Shown: positions 25,674 to 34,016 of the stretch, piece after piece | Layout: every line of letters starts with the position of its first letter | Numbering within the stretch: the first letter of the stretch is position 1 | Origin: Halobacteriovorax marinus | GTDB lineage: Bacteria > Bdellovibrionota > Bacteriovoracia > Bacteriovoracales > Bacteriovoracaceae | Length of the DNA: 64,000 nt | Direction: 5' to 3' | NCBI GenBank assembly: GCA_002163155.1 | Contig: MAAO01000007.1 | Span: 62,001 to 126,000, forward strand | Program-made: the position numbers and the translations under genes | The notes under the pieces: generated by a model | Seen by the model: only the letters and a program-made list of their open reading frames with translations | Databases searched by the model: none | What the model was told of the DNA's origin: nothing

Positions 25674-27756
25674 TAAGATTACAGATGTCTTAAATGAAAT
25701 AGGCATTACTGAGTACATTAGTGTTGTTGAAGAATGTAAGGACATTTACGACTCACCAGAGATAAGAATAGGTCTGTGGGGAGATTTTAGTAGCGGGAAA
25801 TCATCATTTCTAAATGCTATGTTGGGTCGAGAAATATTTCCTGTGAATATTACTGAGATGACAGCAATGGTAACAGAGTTACGATATGGTGAACGATTGG
25901 AACTTGTCGCGGTGAAAGACGGCAAGGAGTACTGCTATCCCTATACTAAGGAGCTCGCTCATATACTATTGACTAGAGTTTTCAAATTCGATGACTTAAA
26001 GCCGTCTGCAAGAAAGAAACTTGATACAGATATATTTGAGAAAGCGATTTCAAAAATAAGAGAAGATGGTTTACATGGTGAAGGAGCTGAATTTGATGAT
26101 TTCTTAGATAAAGTCATCGTAAAGTGCAATTTTGATGTTCTTAAAAGTGGTATTGTTTTCGTAGATCTTCCTGGCCTTAAGGGAAGCTCTTCGCATTCAG
26201 CATTGACTGCGCAAGAAATAAAAAATTGCTCTATGGTAATATACTTTAAATCAAGTGATAGACCTCTTTCAAAATATGATAAAGAAGTTCTTGATGACTT
26301 GAAGGATGCCAACGAGAAGATGGTTCTTTTTGGTATTTATAATAAGTGTGATCTTGAGCTTAAGTCTCATCATAAGGAACTTGGAAATAAAGAATTTGTC
26401 ATTAAAGCGAGAAAAGAGTTACTTGATACTTTTATCAATGATGTAGAGAAGTTTGCAAAACTTGATGAATACTTCACGATAAGTCCATTGATGATGCATT
26501 ACTATAAAATGATAGAAGGTAATGAATCAGAGGCGCTGAAAGCTTTAAAAAATGATCATCCAAGTAAATTTAGATTTTTAAAAGAAGATCACCACTATGA
26601 TTTAATTGCAGGGATATCAGATTTTGATGAAAGATTTTTTAAAACAATTAATGAATTGAGAGAGTACGCTAAGAAACGAGTAATAGAAGGCAAGTTTGTT
26701 AGAGTGATAAAGGAAATTGACGGCTCTATTCTAAAGCGAGAAGAGGCCATAAAATCAACAGTAGAGCTATCGGTAGATGAATATGAAGATGCTATGGAAA
26801 ATCTTGCACTTCAAGAGAAAAAGCATCTTCAATTGAAGAGCTTTGGACCTAAAGTACAAATGGCAATAAGGTCTGAACTTACAAGATTTGTAAGTGAGAA
26901 TGTGCAAAAAATTGCTGAAAAAACATTGGGTGCATTAAGCAACCGAATGTTTAATAACCAAGGTGAATTTAATCATGAGCTTACTAGAAATATGAGTAAG
27001 GAAGTTTCTAGCTTCCTAATGAATGAAGGGAAAACAGATTTCTGCAAAGTTGTTGATAAGGGACTAAAATCGATTGAAAATGATATAGGATTGATTCTAG
27101 AAGATATCTCTGAAGTTACAGGAATGGTTTTAGATACAAACAAGAAAGTAGATCTAGGTCATGTCGTCGATAGCACTAAGTTAGAGATTGTTGAGTTTGA
27201 AGCAGGTATTAGTGTCGATAACCAACTTACAGGTGGGGCTGCTGCTCTAGATGTAGGAATGATGCTTGCAGATGTGGGGACATTTGGTATGGCAACGATG
27301 GCTAGACTTGCTTTTGCTGGTATGAAGAGTATGGATGAAGGTCGAGGATTTCTAGCTGGAGTTGGAGATGTCATTGATGGAATATTTTCTCTCTTCGACT
27401 CAACAGAAGAAAAAGAAAGAAAGGCGATGGCAAACTTTAGGGAAAACCTTAAAGATTCTACTTTTAGAAGAAATACAGTAAATTCAATTTCATCTCAAAT
27501 GGAACCTGCATATATTGATTATTTAAGTAATATAGTTGTTCAGATACTTCAGGAGAATGAAAGAGTCGCTGAGGAAATCAATGCAATTCTACCCAAGGTA
27601 GAGGAAGCTAGGAGAATTGTTCAAGACACATTAGATAATAAACAATTGTCAGAGGAAGAGAAGCGTACTGAGCTCTTGAAGACTCAGCAGGGACGAGAGG
27701 TACTAAATAATTCCTTGAATGAGTTTTTTAATAACTTAGAAAAACTCGCAGCATAA
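25657..27756 (+). CDS. Dynamin-like GTPase B
   Basis: A 699-residue dynamin-family protein with the GTPase domain at the N-terminus: G1 GLWGDFSSGKSS near residue 39, G2 Thr in ITEMTAM, G3 DLPGLKG near 170 and G4 NKCD near 229. A long helical stalk follows, interrupted near residues 527-560 by the hydrophobic ALDVGMMLADVGTFGMATMA, a plausible membrane paddle like that of BDLP and LeoA. Its start lies inside the 3' end of the first dynamin gene. The two probably form a complex on the membrane, with this one as the membrane-inserting partner. Confidence 0.88.
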   Translation: MSCVFNKITDVLNEIGITEYISVVEECKDIYDSPEIRIGLWGDFSSGKSSFLNAMLGREIFPVNITEMTAMVTELRYGERLELVAVKDGKEYCYPYTKELAHILLTRVFKFDDLKPSARKKLDTDIFEKAISKIREDGLHGEGAEFDDFLDKVIVKCNFDVLKSGIVFVDLPGLKGSSSHSALTAQEIKNCSMVIYFKSSDRPLSKYDKEVLDDLKDANEKMVLFGIYNKCDLELKSHHKELGNKEFVIKARKELLDTFINDVEKFAKLDEYFTISPLMMHYYKMIEGNESEALKALKNDHPSKFRFLKEDHHYDLIAGISDFDERFFKTINELREYAKKRVIEGKFVRVIKEIDGSILKREEAIKSTVELSVDEYEDAMENLALQEKKHLQLKSFGPKVQMAIRSELTRFVSENVQKIAEKTLGALSNRMFNNQGEFNHELTRNMSKEVSSFLMNEGKTDFCKVVDKGLKSIENDIGLILEDISEVTGMVLDTNKKVDLGHVVDSTKLEIVEFEAGISVDNQLTGGAAALDVGMMLADVGTFGMATMARLAFAGMKSMDEGRGFLAGVGDVIDGIFSLFDSTEEKERKAMANFRENLKDSTFRRNTVNSISSQMEPAYIDYLSNIVVQILQENERVAEEINAILPKVEEARRIVQDTLDNKQLSEEEKRTELLKTQQGREVLNNSLNEFFNNLEKLAA

Positions 27757-27768
27757 GAAGGAGTTGTA

Positions 27769-28677
27769 TTGAAAGTTGTAGATTTAGCAAATAAATTGAA
27801 TATTGTTACTGACCAATTAGTATTTGACTTAAAAACTAAGGGGATTCCTATAGAAGGGTATATGTGTCATATATCAGATACTCAAATCCTTGAATATCTA
27901 ACTATTAAAAAGATTTCAGTACCTGCATGCTTAAATTATTTGAATAAAGAAAAGCCAAGAGAAGCCAAAGTAAAGCATGTTGGATTCTATTGTGATGGTG
28001 TCCGCAATGTCGATAGACTCTTAAAGTACATAAATAACAAGGGCCACGAATTAAAAGAATATTCTTTAGAAAATGATGCTGAGGTTTCATGTGATATTTT
28101 GATTTCATCAAGCTTGAGTGCTCTCACTGAAAAAGAGCGAGAAGTATTAAAAAATAATGATGTGTCTGTCGTTATATTTGCAAACACAGACTTTGATGCT
28201 GTAGAAGATTTGATTGAAGATTTAGATGAGTCAGTTTATGAGAAATCTTTTTTTGTTCCAGAGTTTGATGTTCTTTTGAATGAAGAAGGAGGTTTGCAGT
28301 TAGAAGGTTATAATACATTTGAAAAATTATTATTTGGAAAGGGCCTTACTTTTCTTGTTAATCAAGTGAAGGGTTTACTTAATGAGAAGATGCTTAAAGA
28401 AGAAAATATTGAAAATTTGAAAAATATTATGCACAAAATTCTTGGCGACAATGTTGAGGGAAGATACACACCTATGGAAGATACTTTCTTAATACAAACG
28501 GTAGATGTTACCTATGATGAAGAAGAAAATATTGTTCCAACACTTGCTCGATGGGAACCTGAACCATGGGGCAACATGACTCAAAGAGAGCAGGAAATAG
28601 CCAGCCAAGCACTCCAAGATGGTGTAAATTGCATGAATACTATCTTTAAAGTGCAAGCTAAGAAATTCAAAACTTAA
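27769..28677 (+). CDS. Dynamin operon gene 4: IF2-N-like start plus degenerate GTPase-like domain
   Basis: A 302-residue protein that starts at TTG (27769) with a strong AAGAAGGAG 5 bases upstream. The first ~50 residues (KVVDLANKLNIVTDQLVFDLKTKGI) resemble the small N-terminal module of translation factor IF2. Residues ~65-165 resemble a GTPase core without a working P-loop: KHVGFYCDG, CDILISSSLSALTEKEREVL and VVIFANTDFDAVEDL, where NTD occupies the G4 position. The segment SALTEKE...DFDAVEDL aligns with SALQSHE...DFDEIDDL in gene 1. It may be a regulator or scaffold of the dynamin pair. Length and architecture match no family I know. Confidence 0.72.
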   Translation: MKVVDLANKLNIVTDQLVFDLKTKGIPIEGYMCHISDTQILEYLTIKKISVPACLNYLNKEKPREAKVKHVGFYCDGVRNVDRLLKYINNKGHELKEYSLENDAEVSCDILISSSLSALTEKEREVLKNNDVSVVIFANTDFDAVEDLIEDLDESVYEKSFFVPEFDVLLNEEGGLQLEGYNTFEKLLFGKGLTFLVNQVKGLLNEKMLKEENIENLKNIMHKILGDNVEGRYTPMEDTFLIQTVDVTYDEEENIVPTLARWEPEPWGNMTQREQEIASQALQDGVNCMNTIFKVQAKKFKT

Positions 28678-28715
28678 CTCATATTTAATAGTTCCATTTC
28701 GAACATGTTCCTCTC

Positions 28716-29111
28716 TTATAATTCACTTAGTCCACGACTAGGGATAAAGACCAGACCGATTAGCATTAATTGCCAAATAACAGGAATGAAAGAGCAGATA
28801 AATAAACCTACAGCAGTAGGCACACCAACTTCGTCACAGTCCCTTATATCTCTCACTCGCTTTAATCCACTATTAAATAAAAGAAATGAAAAACCAAGAA
28901 ATAAAATTAGACCAACTGGAGGAAAGAGAGGAACTAAAATAGCGGAAATTCCTAATACTAAAAAATGTAGGGTTACGATAATGATGAAGAAGTTTAGACG
29001 TCCAAGGCGACCTTGCATGCAAAATACTTCATCAAAAAACCAATCGCTGAAGCCTTTATAAGTTCTTCTGTTATAGTTCTCTGGGTTTATAGCTGTACCG
29101 ATTCTCTTCAT
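28716..29111 (-). CDS. DUF805-family membrane protein
   Basis: A 131-residue membrane protein with three to four hydrophobic segments after the signature start of DUF805: CMQGRLGRLNFFIII (the family pattern is G R x G R x x F W). A membrane role is clear, but the biochemical function of the family is unknown. A -10-like TATAAT lies 20 bases upstream of the ATG and a GGAGATAGG ribosome site follows, so it appears to use an ordinary promoter, unlike its neighbours. It converges with the dynamin operon. Confidence 0.85.
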   Translation of the reverse strand: MKRIGTAINPENYNRRTYKGFSDWFFDEVFCMQGRLGRLNFFIIIVTLHFLVLGISAILVPLFPPVGLILFLGFSFLLFNSGLKRVRDIRDCDEVGVPTAVGLFICSFIPVIWQLMLIGLVFIPSRGLSEL

Positions 29112-29183
29112 CCTATCTCCACATTATAGTCACTTATCGTTTTCTTTGTACTTAACTTTAATCTGATCTTAACCTGTCTAGTG

Positions 29184-29750
29184 CTACTCCATTGATAATA
29201 GAAGATGAAACTTATAGGTTAGAAAAATAGGAGTGATAAAATCCTCCCATTCTTTATACTCAATGTCTTTCATGTCTTTGATTAGCCTCGAATCTATTAT
29301 ATCTAATATACTAATCACTTCAATTTTAAGTTGCTCCAATTTCGTTTCATAATCAAAATTACTCATGTTATTTTTAATCATCTCCTGATCACTGTCATAC
29401 CAAAGACCTACCATATGGTAGAACTGATGTTTTAATATTAATTCCATTCCAGAAGGACTTTCATCAAACTCTTTACACAGCAGTTGTTGATAACGAATTC
29501 TCCCAATACACCTCGCATAGTTTAAGTCATTTGTGCTCATGTCCACTATTTCGGGCTCCTCAGTGGGATATCTACCTTCGTAGACATAGAGATCTGCATA
29601 GATGTTCATTTGCTCTAGAGTTTGTAACAAGAAGAGGTGAGCGTTATTTTTCGTTAGATTGGTAATGTTTTCATCAAATTCTTTAGCTATAGAGTTTAGT
29701 TTCTTTTGAGTGATTTTCTTACTTTTTGCTATTTCACGTATATTCATCAT
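29184..29750 (-). CDS. Hypothetical helical protein, end of the envelope operon
   Basis: A 188-residue, soluble, helix-rich protein with no signal peptide and no recognised domain. Its start (MMNIREIAKSKKITQKKLN) overlaps the stop of the preceding gene by 4 bp (ATGA arrangement), so it is translationally coupled. It is the last gene of the leftward operon that starts from the ECF promoter at 31834. Confidence 0.65.
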   Translation of the reverse strand: MMNIREIAKSKKITQKKLNSIAKEFDENITNLTKNNAHLFLLQTLEQMNIYADLYVYEGRYPTEEPEIVDMSTNDLNYARCIGRIRYQQLLCKEFDESPSGMELILKHQFYHMVGLWYDSDQEMIKNNMSNFDYETKLEQLKIEVISILDIIDSRLIKDMKDIEYKEWEDFITPIFLTYKFHLLLSME

Positions 29751-30463
29751 TCAGTTCCTAGGTTAAGTTTTATTTCACTTAATTTTTTCAAGGCCTTGTT
29801 CTTTGTCTCTAAACAATCTTCTAGTTGGGCACTTTTAATTAATAGATCAACTCCACTTTTGAAATTTCCTGCATGGGAGATTGCAATGGCTTCTTTATAA
29901 ACATCTCGATGACTTTCTTTTAACTCCTTTATTTTTCCAGCTATTTCAAATGGTTTAAAAAATATTTTAATGATGAGGCCTGTACTAATTAATATTACGA
30001 TCAATGCTATGATGAGAAAATTCTCATCTAAGAAGTTACTGCTACTAGATCTCTTCCATATGACTTCTCCAGAGGCAATTGAAGTTAGCTTAACCACCAC
30101 TTCTTTATTATACGAACCAATAAGATTCTTCTGCGTTACTAGGTAACCTGGAACAATTATTTCTCCAATGGGAATAACGGTATTGGTAGGTAAGGTAGAT
30201 TGTCTCATCAGTTCATTTAAAACTTTGCCTTCATTATCTCTATCAACGAGTCTGATGTTCTTAGACTTTAACTTACTAAAACATTTATTAAACAGGCCTG
30301 ACTCTGACCTGATCACTTGCGGGAAGTCTGACCTTGGAAAGGTCTTGAAAATATGACATTTTTCTACTGTATAAACTTCTGCTATTTGACTAAACTTCTC
30401 GCTAGACATGAAACATGCTGTAAAGGTGATAGATAAAATAATCTTTAATAAGAAATTTCTCAT
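29747..30463 (-). CDS. Putative lipoprotein with a single transmembrane segment
   Basis: A 238-residue protein with an N-terminal signal ending TFTAC, a usable lipobox (Cys17), and an internal hydrophobic helix near residue 145 (FLIIALIVILISTGLIIKIF). The part after it is short, Lys/Glu-rich and helical. AGGA lies upstream of the ATG, and the coding end overlaps the next gene. No family recognised. Either the N-terminal segment is a true lipoprotein signal with a second inner-membrane anchor, or it is a two-pass protein. Confidence 0.65.
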   Translation of the reverse strand: MRNFLLKIILSITFTACFMSSEKFSQIAEVYTVEKCHIFKTFPRSDFPQVIRSESGLFNKCFSKLKSKNIRLVDRDNEGKVLNELMRQSTLPTNTVIPIGEIIVPGYLVTQKNLIGSYNKEVVVKLTSIASGEVIWKRSSSSNFLDENFLIIALIVILISTGLIIKIFFKPFEIAGKIKELKESHRDVYKEAIAISHAGNFKSGVDLLIKSAQLEDCLETKNKALKKLSEIKLNLGTE

Positions 30464-30472
30464 ACTACTGTC

Positions 30473-31219
30473 CTATTTAGTTAAGATGTAGAGGTTCTTT
30501 TTCTCAATAATGTTCTTGCTATGTTCTGCCATGACTAATGCTATTGCATCAGTTTCGTTAAGAATGATATTTGAGTTATCTATCTTGATAGGTCTCATTA
30601 ACTTAATCGCTTTTCCGCTAAAGTGATCAACATCTTTAACAAATCTTGCAGACTTTCCAATGAATGAATTAAAAGCAAAGATCTTTTTAGTAGGGGACTT
30701 AAGCTCATAGAAATGAGACTTCTTATAATTATATTCCCTAAGATCAATAACAATGATTTCATCTTTTTCTTTTAAACTATTATGACCATTGGTGAATTCT
30801 AAAACTTTAGTCTCCACACCCATTTTTCCTTTCTTAGGAACACTCAATGTCACTTCTGCCCAAGGGGATCCATCAGACAAGAATGAGACTGATTCCTTTT
30901 GAATTTCAACGTTCTTAAGTGTTGCTTGCACAATGGTTTTAACTTGCCCATCAGAAATAAGATCTCCCGATTGAGTGGTTTGTGCTCCAATGATCACTCC
31001 CTCTAGTCTCTCGGCCATTTTCTCATAGGCAATGATCCTGGCATTTCTTAGGGATAGGGACCTTGCATGGGCCAAGTTGAGTGTTTTAGTAGTGTCTGCT
31101 GCACCACCAGCAATGATGCAGATATTTTCTTCTCTAAAGCTATCTGATTCACATTGATTAGCGTAAGTCGTTTGTAAAAGTATAAAAAAGATAAATAAGT
31201 AATTGGTCATAGATTTCAT
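30473..31219 (-). CDS. Exported LPP20-like domain protein
   Basis: A 248-residue protein from the ATG at 31219 with GGGAGA upstream (a longer frame to 31303 overlaps the previous gene and lacks a site). The signal peptide is MKSMTNYLFIFFILLQTTYA. Residues ~45-125 have the LPP20/FlgT-like pattern: repeated A..LSLRNARIIAYEKMAERLEGV, then V.TIVQATLKNVEI and PWAEVTLSVP. Such domains occur in small envelope lipoproteins. The C-terminal half is unique. It lies inside the operon driven by the ECF site at 31834. Confidence 0.7.
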   Translation of the reverse strand: MKSMTNYLFIFFILLQTTYANQCESDSFREENICIIAGGAADTTKTLNLAHARSLSLRNARIIAYEKMAERLEGVIIGAQTTQSGDLISDGQVKTIVQATLKNVEIQKESVSFLSDGSPWAEVTLSVPKKGKMGVETKVLEFTNGHNSLKEKDEIIVIDLREYNYKKSHFYELKSPTKKIFAFNSFIGKSARFVKDVDHFSGKAIKLMRPIKIDNSNIILNETDAIALVMAEHSKNIIEKKNLYILTK

Positions 31220-31232
31220 AATATTCTCCCTA

Positions 31233-31808
31233 TTAAGCAATCTCTTTAAATATTGACGAATTAAATTCCAAATTATTCTTAGAAAAGAATTTCTTTGCTG
31301 CATTTTTTAATAAATGTAATGTCTTCTTTCTTGATTCCTTACAGTCCGTGCCTTTAATTTGTTCAATATAAAAGTCCATAGACTGTGGAATATTTCCCTT
31401 GGACGACGAGAAGTTTGCCAATAGGCCATTTATTGCTGGGCAACTTGTTGTTTCAGTATAAAAGTCTAAGAGATTCGTTGTGACAGGGTCGCTTTCTACT
31501 GCATTAATTGCATAACAAAATTTCCCTAATTCACTATCTGGATTTTCGCTAAACGCCTGTTCTAAGAATTGAACTGCTTTTTGATGATTTCTTTCTTTAT
31601 ACATTGCGACTAAGGCAACTCCAATGGACTCTGCCTCACTATGATATGCGATATAATGAGTAGCACGTGCGAATAGCCATTTATCTCGATCATTGAAGCC
31701 ATTGAACTTATTATTTATAACTCCAAGAGAATCAGAAATGGCATTTTTTAAATGCATAGAATGTGAAAATTTATGAATTGCTGCTAGTGTGTAATTTAAA
31801 TCAATCAT
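31233..31808 (-). CDS. First gene of the second leftward ECF operon, hypothetical
   Basis: A 191-residue protein without signal peptide or membrane segment, helical, with TPR-like spacing (FLEQAFSENPDSELGKFCYAI). It is first after the ECF promoter at 31834, with an unusually short leader that overlaps the end of the previous gene. No ribosome site is convincing other than GGGAGCG 6-7 bases upstream. No family is recognised. Confidence 0.7.
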   Translation of the reverse strand: MIDLNYTLAAIHKFSHSMHLKNAISDSLGVINNKFNGFNDRDKWLFARATHYIAYHSEAESIGVALVAMYKERNHQKAVQFLEQAFSENPDSELGKFCYAINAVESDPVTTNLLDFYTETTSCPAINGLLANFSSSKGNIPQSMDFYIEQIKGTDCKESRKKTLHLLKNAAKKFFSKNNLEFNSSIFKEIA

Positions 31809-31833
31809 ATTTCGCTCCCATCATGTTTTTCTA

Positions 31834-31861
31834 ATAGACGAAGATGGGAGAGAAAAATTCT
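31834..31861 (-). promoter_or_regulatory. ECF promoter (regulon site 4)
   Basis: On the minus strand AGAATT, 15 nt, CGTCTAT. Its -35 overlaps the stop codon of the upstream lipoprotein gene, so the promoter was placed inside the tail of the preceding operon. It drives the 191-residue gene and the three that follow. Confidence 0.75.
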
Positions 31862-32303
31862 ATTTTTTTAAATTATTTATTTTCTCTATGGAATTTATGA
31901 GAGAAGAGCCTGGTACGTTATCATTGGCCCCAAATTCATAGGGAGAGTTGGACTTTAGGATCTCCAAAGTAGACATTAGATAAGCGTAGTTAGCCAGAGC
32001 TGAACCTCTTTCAATGTCTTTATAGGGAATGACTACATTTTGTACCTCTACCTCTGGCAGAAGCGAAATTAGGCACGCTGAAGCCTCTGCTTTGGTAATG
32101 AATTCCTGCATATTTTGTTCTCTGCCAAAAACTCCTTGGCACACTCTTTCTTTTAAAGCGTTTGAGCTATTGTTCTTTAAGTAAGTTACAAACTCAATTT
32201 TTTGTAACTTTTGGATATCTCTAATATCAGATTCGTTTCTATAGTAGTTTTGGCCAGAGCAGCCCACGATTAAACTAAGAGTCAGTAGTTGTAAAATTCT
32301 CAT
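31860..32303 (-). CDS. Small lipoprotein
   Basis: A 147-residue lipoprotein: MRILQLLTLSLIVGC provides the signal and lipobox (IVGC, Cys15), followed by a helical, mature domain ending in ELKKLKK-type charge. Its start lies within the 3' end of the NlpC/P60 gene (29-bp overlap), with GGAGAAG upstream. It is the third gene of the first leftward ECF operon. No family recognised. Confidence 0.75.
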   Translation of the reverse strand: MRILQLLTLSLIVGCSGQNYYRNESDIRDIQKLQKIEFVTYLKNNSSNALKERVCQGVFGREQNMQEFITKAEASACLISLLPEVEVQNVVIPYKDIERGSALANYAYLMSTLEILKSNSPYEFGANDNVPGSSLINSIEKINNLKK

Positions 32304-32859
32304 ATTTCTTCTCCAGGTTAAATTCTTTTAATCTCTTTGCTTTATAAAATAAGCGTCTCCATAGGCCTGAATTATTAAATTCAGATATATAGACTCCGCC
32401 TTCATTTTTAGATGAATGCACCATTTTTCCATCACCCAAGTAGATCGCCACATGACTTATCTTAGAGTAACGAGACTTTTTAAAAAATAGTAAATCAAAT
32501 GGTTGTAATTCATCATCGGCATCCATCAACCTATGATCATCAAATTGTTGTGCAGAGGTTCTGGGTAAAAAAATGCCTAGATTTTTAAATATAGTTCTCG
32601 TAAAGGAAGAGCAATCAATACCACTTTGTGTCGTTCCGCCATATACGTAGGGGATTCCTATATAAGGAGAGCTCAGGTCTTTTAAATAAGAGCTAAGATC
32701 CTTATCAGTATCTGTGACTTGTTCTAGTCTCTCAAATATCGCAGCTTCAAAGAACTCTTCATTCACTACATTGATTTCAATGCAAGGGGCACTAGATTCA
32801 CAAGCATTGGCCTTTGAATTTAGTACCAATATCAAGATCAAAACGATTATATGTCTCAT
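32275..32859 (-). CDS. Exported NlpC/P60 peptidoglycan endopeptidase
   Basis: A 194-residue secreted protein with a signal peptide ending SKANA. The NlpC/P60 catalytic core is complete: Cys83 in GIDCSSF, His136 in SHVAIYLGDGKMVHSS, with a third polar residue (His148) downstream. These enzymes cleave gamma-D-glutamyl-diaminopimelate or similar bonds of peptidoglycan stem peptides. The gene is cotranscribed with the coiled-coil protein upstream and the lipoprotein downstream, under the ECF promoter at 33183. Control of a cell-wall hydrolase by the sigma factor suggests an envelope remodelling response. Confidence 0.9.
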   Translation of the reverse strand: MRHIIVLILILVLNSKANACESSAPCIEINVVNEEFFEAAIFERLEQVTDTDKDLSSYLKDLSSPYIGIPYVYGGTTQSGIDCSSFTRTIFKNLGIFLPRTSAQQFDDHRLMDADDELQPFDLLFFKKSRYSKISHVAIYLGDGKMVHSSKNEGGVYISEFNNSGLWRRLFYKAKRLKEFNLEKKYENFTTTDS

Positions 32860-32860
32860 C

Positions 32861-33163
32861 TTATATTGTCCTTAGATAAGATTGCGCCTCATCACTAATA
32901 GTGTTCTCTTGTAATTCCTCTTCATAGTGAGCTTTTATATCTTGTAGCTTTCGAAGTAGCTCAAGCTCTTTATCTTTAATCATTTTTTCTTTCTCTTTAA
33001 TGACTTTCTTATATTGCTCCTCGATTTCCTTAACGCTTAGACCTTGATTGCGGTAATACTTTATTGCTTTTAGACTTAGGAAGGAAATACTCATAGTAAG
33101 TCCTCCAGTGAAAGCTAGCTCCATTAAATTGTCTGGCATCATTTCTCTAAATAAACTGCTCAT
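32861..33163 (-). CDS. Membrane-anchored coiled-coil protein
   Basis: A 100-residue protein from the ATG at 33163 with AAGGAGC 5 bases upstream. After a short amphipathic start it has one hydrophobic stretch (LAFTGGLTMSISFLSL) and then a long charged coiled coil (KEKEKMIKDKELELLRKL). It is first in the operon with NlpC/P60, and its promoter is fully overlapped with the divergent sigma operon promoter. A scaffold or adaptor for the wall hydrolase is possible. Confidence 0.75.
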   Translation of the reverse strand: MSSLFREMMPDNLMELAFTGGLTMSISFLSLKAIKYYRNQGLSVKEIEEQYKKVIKEKEKMIKDKELELLRKLQDIKAHYEEELQENTISDEAQSYLRTI

Positions 33164-33182
33164 AATTAAGCTCCTTTGCACC

Positions 33183-33210
33183 ATAGACGAATAATATCTA
33201 GAAAAATTCG
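33183..33210 (-). promoter_or_regulatory. ECF promoter (regulon site 5), leftward
   Basis: On the minus strand CGAATT (33210-33205), 15 nt, CGTC (33189-33186) then TAT. It is read into the coiled-coil/NlpC operon. The bases that form its -35 are also the -10 of the rightward promoter, so the two promoters cannot both be occupied at once. Confidence 0.75.
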
Positions 33211-33215
33211 TCTAT
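33188..33215 (+). promoter_or_regulatory. ECF promoter (regulon site 6), rightward
   Basis: CGAATA (33188-33193), 15 nt, CGTC (33209-33212) then TAT. The transcription start should fall near 33219-33221, which is the ATG of the first gene of the sigma operon, so this mRNA may be leaderless. It reads from the same DNA as the leftward promoter. Confidence 0.75.
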
Positions 33216-33220
33216 ATTTT

Positions 33221-33985
33221 ATGAGATACATAATGACAATATTTAGCTTATTCATTTCAACAACTTGTTTTGCTCTAACCATTACAGGCAGTGGTGCTTC
33301 CAAGCTTGCGGCGCTTGAAGATGCTTACTTGTTGGTGGGACTTAAAGAGGGTGTGGTGAGTGGAATCTTTCACCTTAAGAATGATATGGAGCTTGGAGGG
33401 GGAATCTCTATCTCTAATGGTCCATTAATCTCAAACATCGAAATAATAAACTGTAAGCAAGAGCAAAGGTTATTTACCTGTGTGTTCAATTTTAAAATCA
33501 TCAATAAAGAGATGGATTTAAGTCTCTTCATCGCAGACATTCCTAGTATTGCCTGTGATGAAGCAGACAGCACAATGGATCTCTATGAATGTTATGAAAT
33601 CGAAGAAAAATCAACTTTTGAAGGCCCTCAACTCACCGTAATTAAAGGAATCGTTACTATTAACATAATCAGACAGGGAAGTTTTCTGAAAATAACTCGT
33701 CATAAGAAAAGACACATTATTCAAGGAATAGGCAGAACATATCAAGAGGCCAGGAAGTCCTTAACTAAACAAGGGGAATACCAGATGAAGAAGAATAGGA
33801 AATCTAAGAATAGAATTCAAAAACTTTATAAAGAATCATTAATGGAGATGTATGTGAGGGCCTATGACGAAGGGGATTTAAAAGAGTTTATCAAGGAAGG
33901 GATGTATCCAACAGAGATCATCTCACAGGGAAGAAATGTTGTTTATTTCGTAAGGAAATTAGGTGGTAAGCGCCTGTTAGACTAA
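33221..33985 (+). CDS. Exported protein, first gene of the sigma operon
   Basis: A 254-residue protein from the ATG at 33221: signal peptide MRYIMTIFSLFISTTCFA, then TITGSGASKLAALEDAYLLVGLKEGVV, an A..A..DAY pattern reminiscent of LPP20-like domains. A longer frame from 33176 is ruled out because the promoter lies inside it. No Shine-Dalgarno is visible; the start coincides with the predicted 5' end of the mRNA, or translation uses the ATG at 33233. C-terminal half is Lys/Arg-rich. Being next to the sigma gene it could be its envelope sensor, but no anti-sigma fold is recognised. Confidence 0.72.
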   Translation: MRYIMTIFSLFISTTCFALTITGSGASKLAALEDAYLLVGLKEGVVSGIFHLKNDMELGGGISISNGPLISNIEIINCKQEQRLFTCVFNFKIINKEMDLSLFIADIPSIACDEADSTMDLYECYEIEEKSTFEGPQLTVIKGIVTINIIRQGSFLKITRHKKRHIIQGIGRTYQEARKSLTKQGEYQMKKNRKSKNRIQKLYKESLMEMYVRAYDEGDLKEFIKEGMYPTEIISQGRNVVYFVRKLGGKRLLD

Positions 33986-34016
33986 TTTTATTGGTGATTT
34001 TACCGATAGGAGAACT

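Noticed and set aside
28705-29061. A rightward frame opposite the DUF805 gene
   Set aside because: The leftward frame has the family signature and membrane helices; the rightward one is Lys/Arg/Pro-rich shadow sequence.
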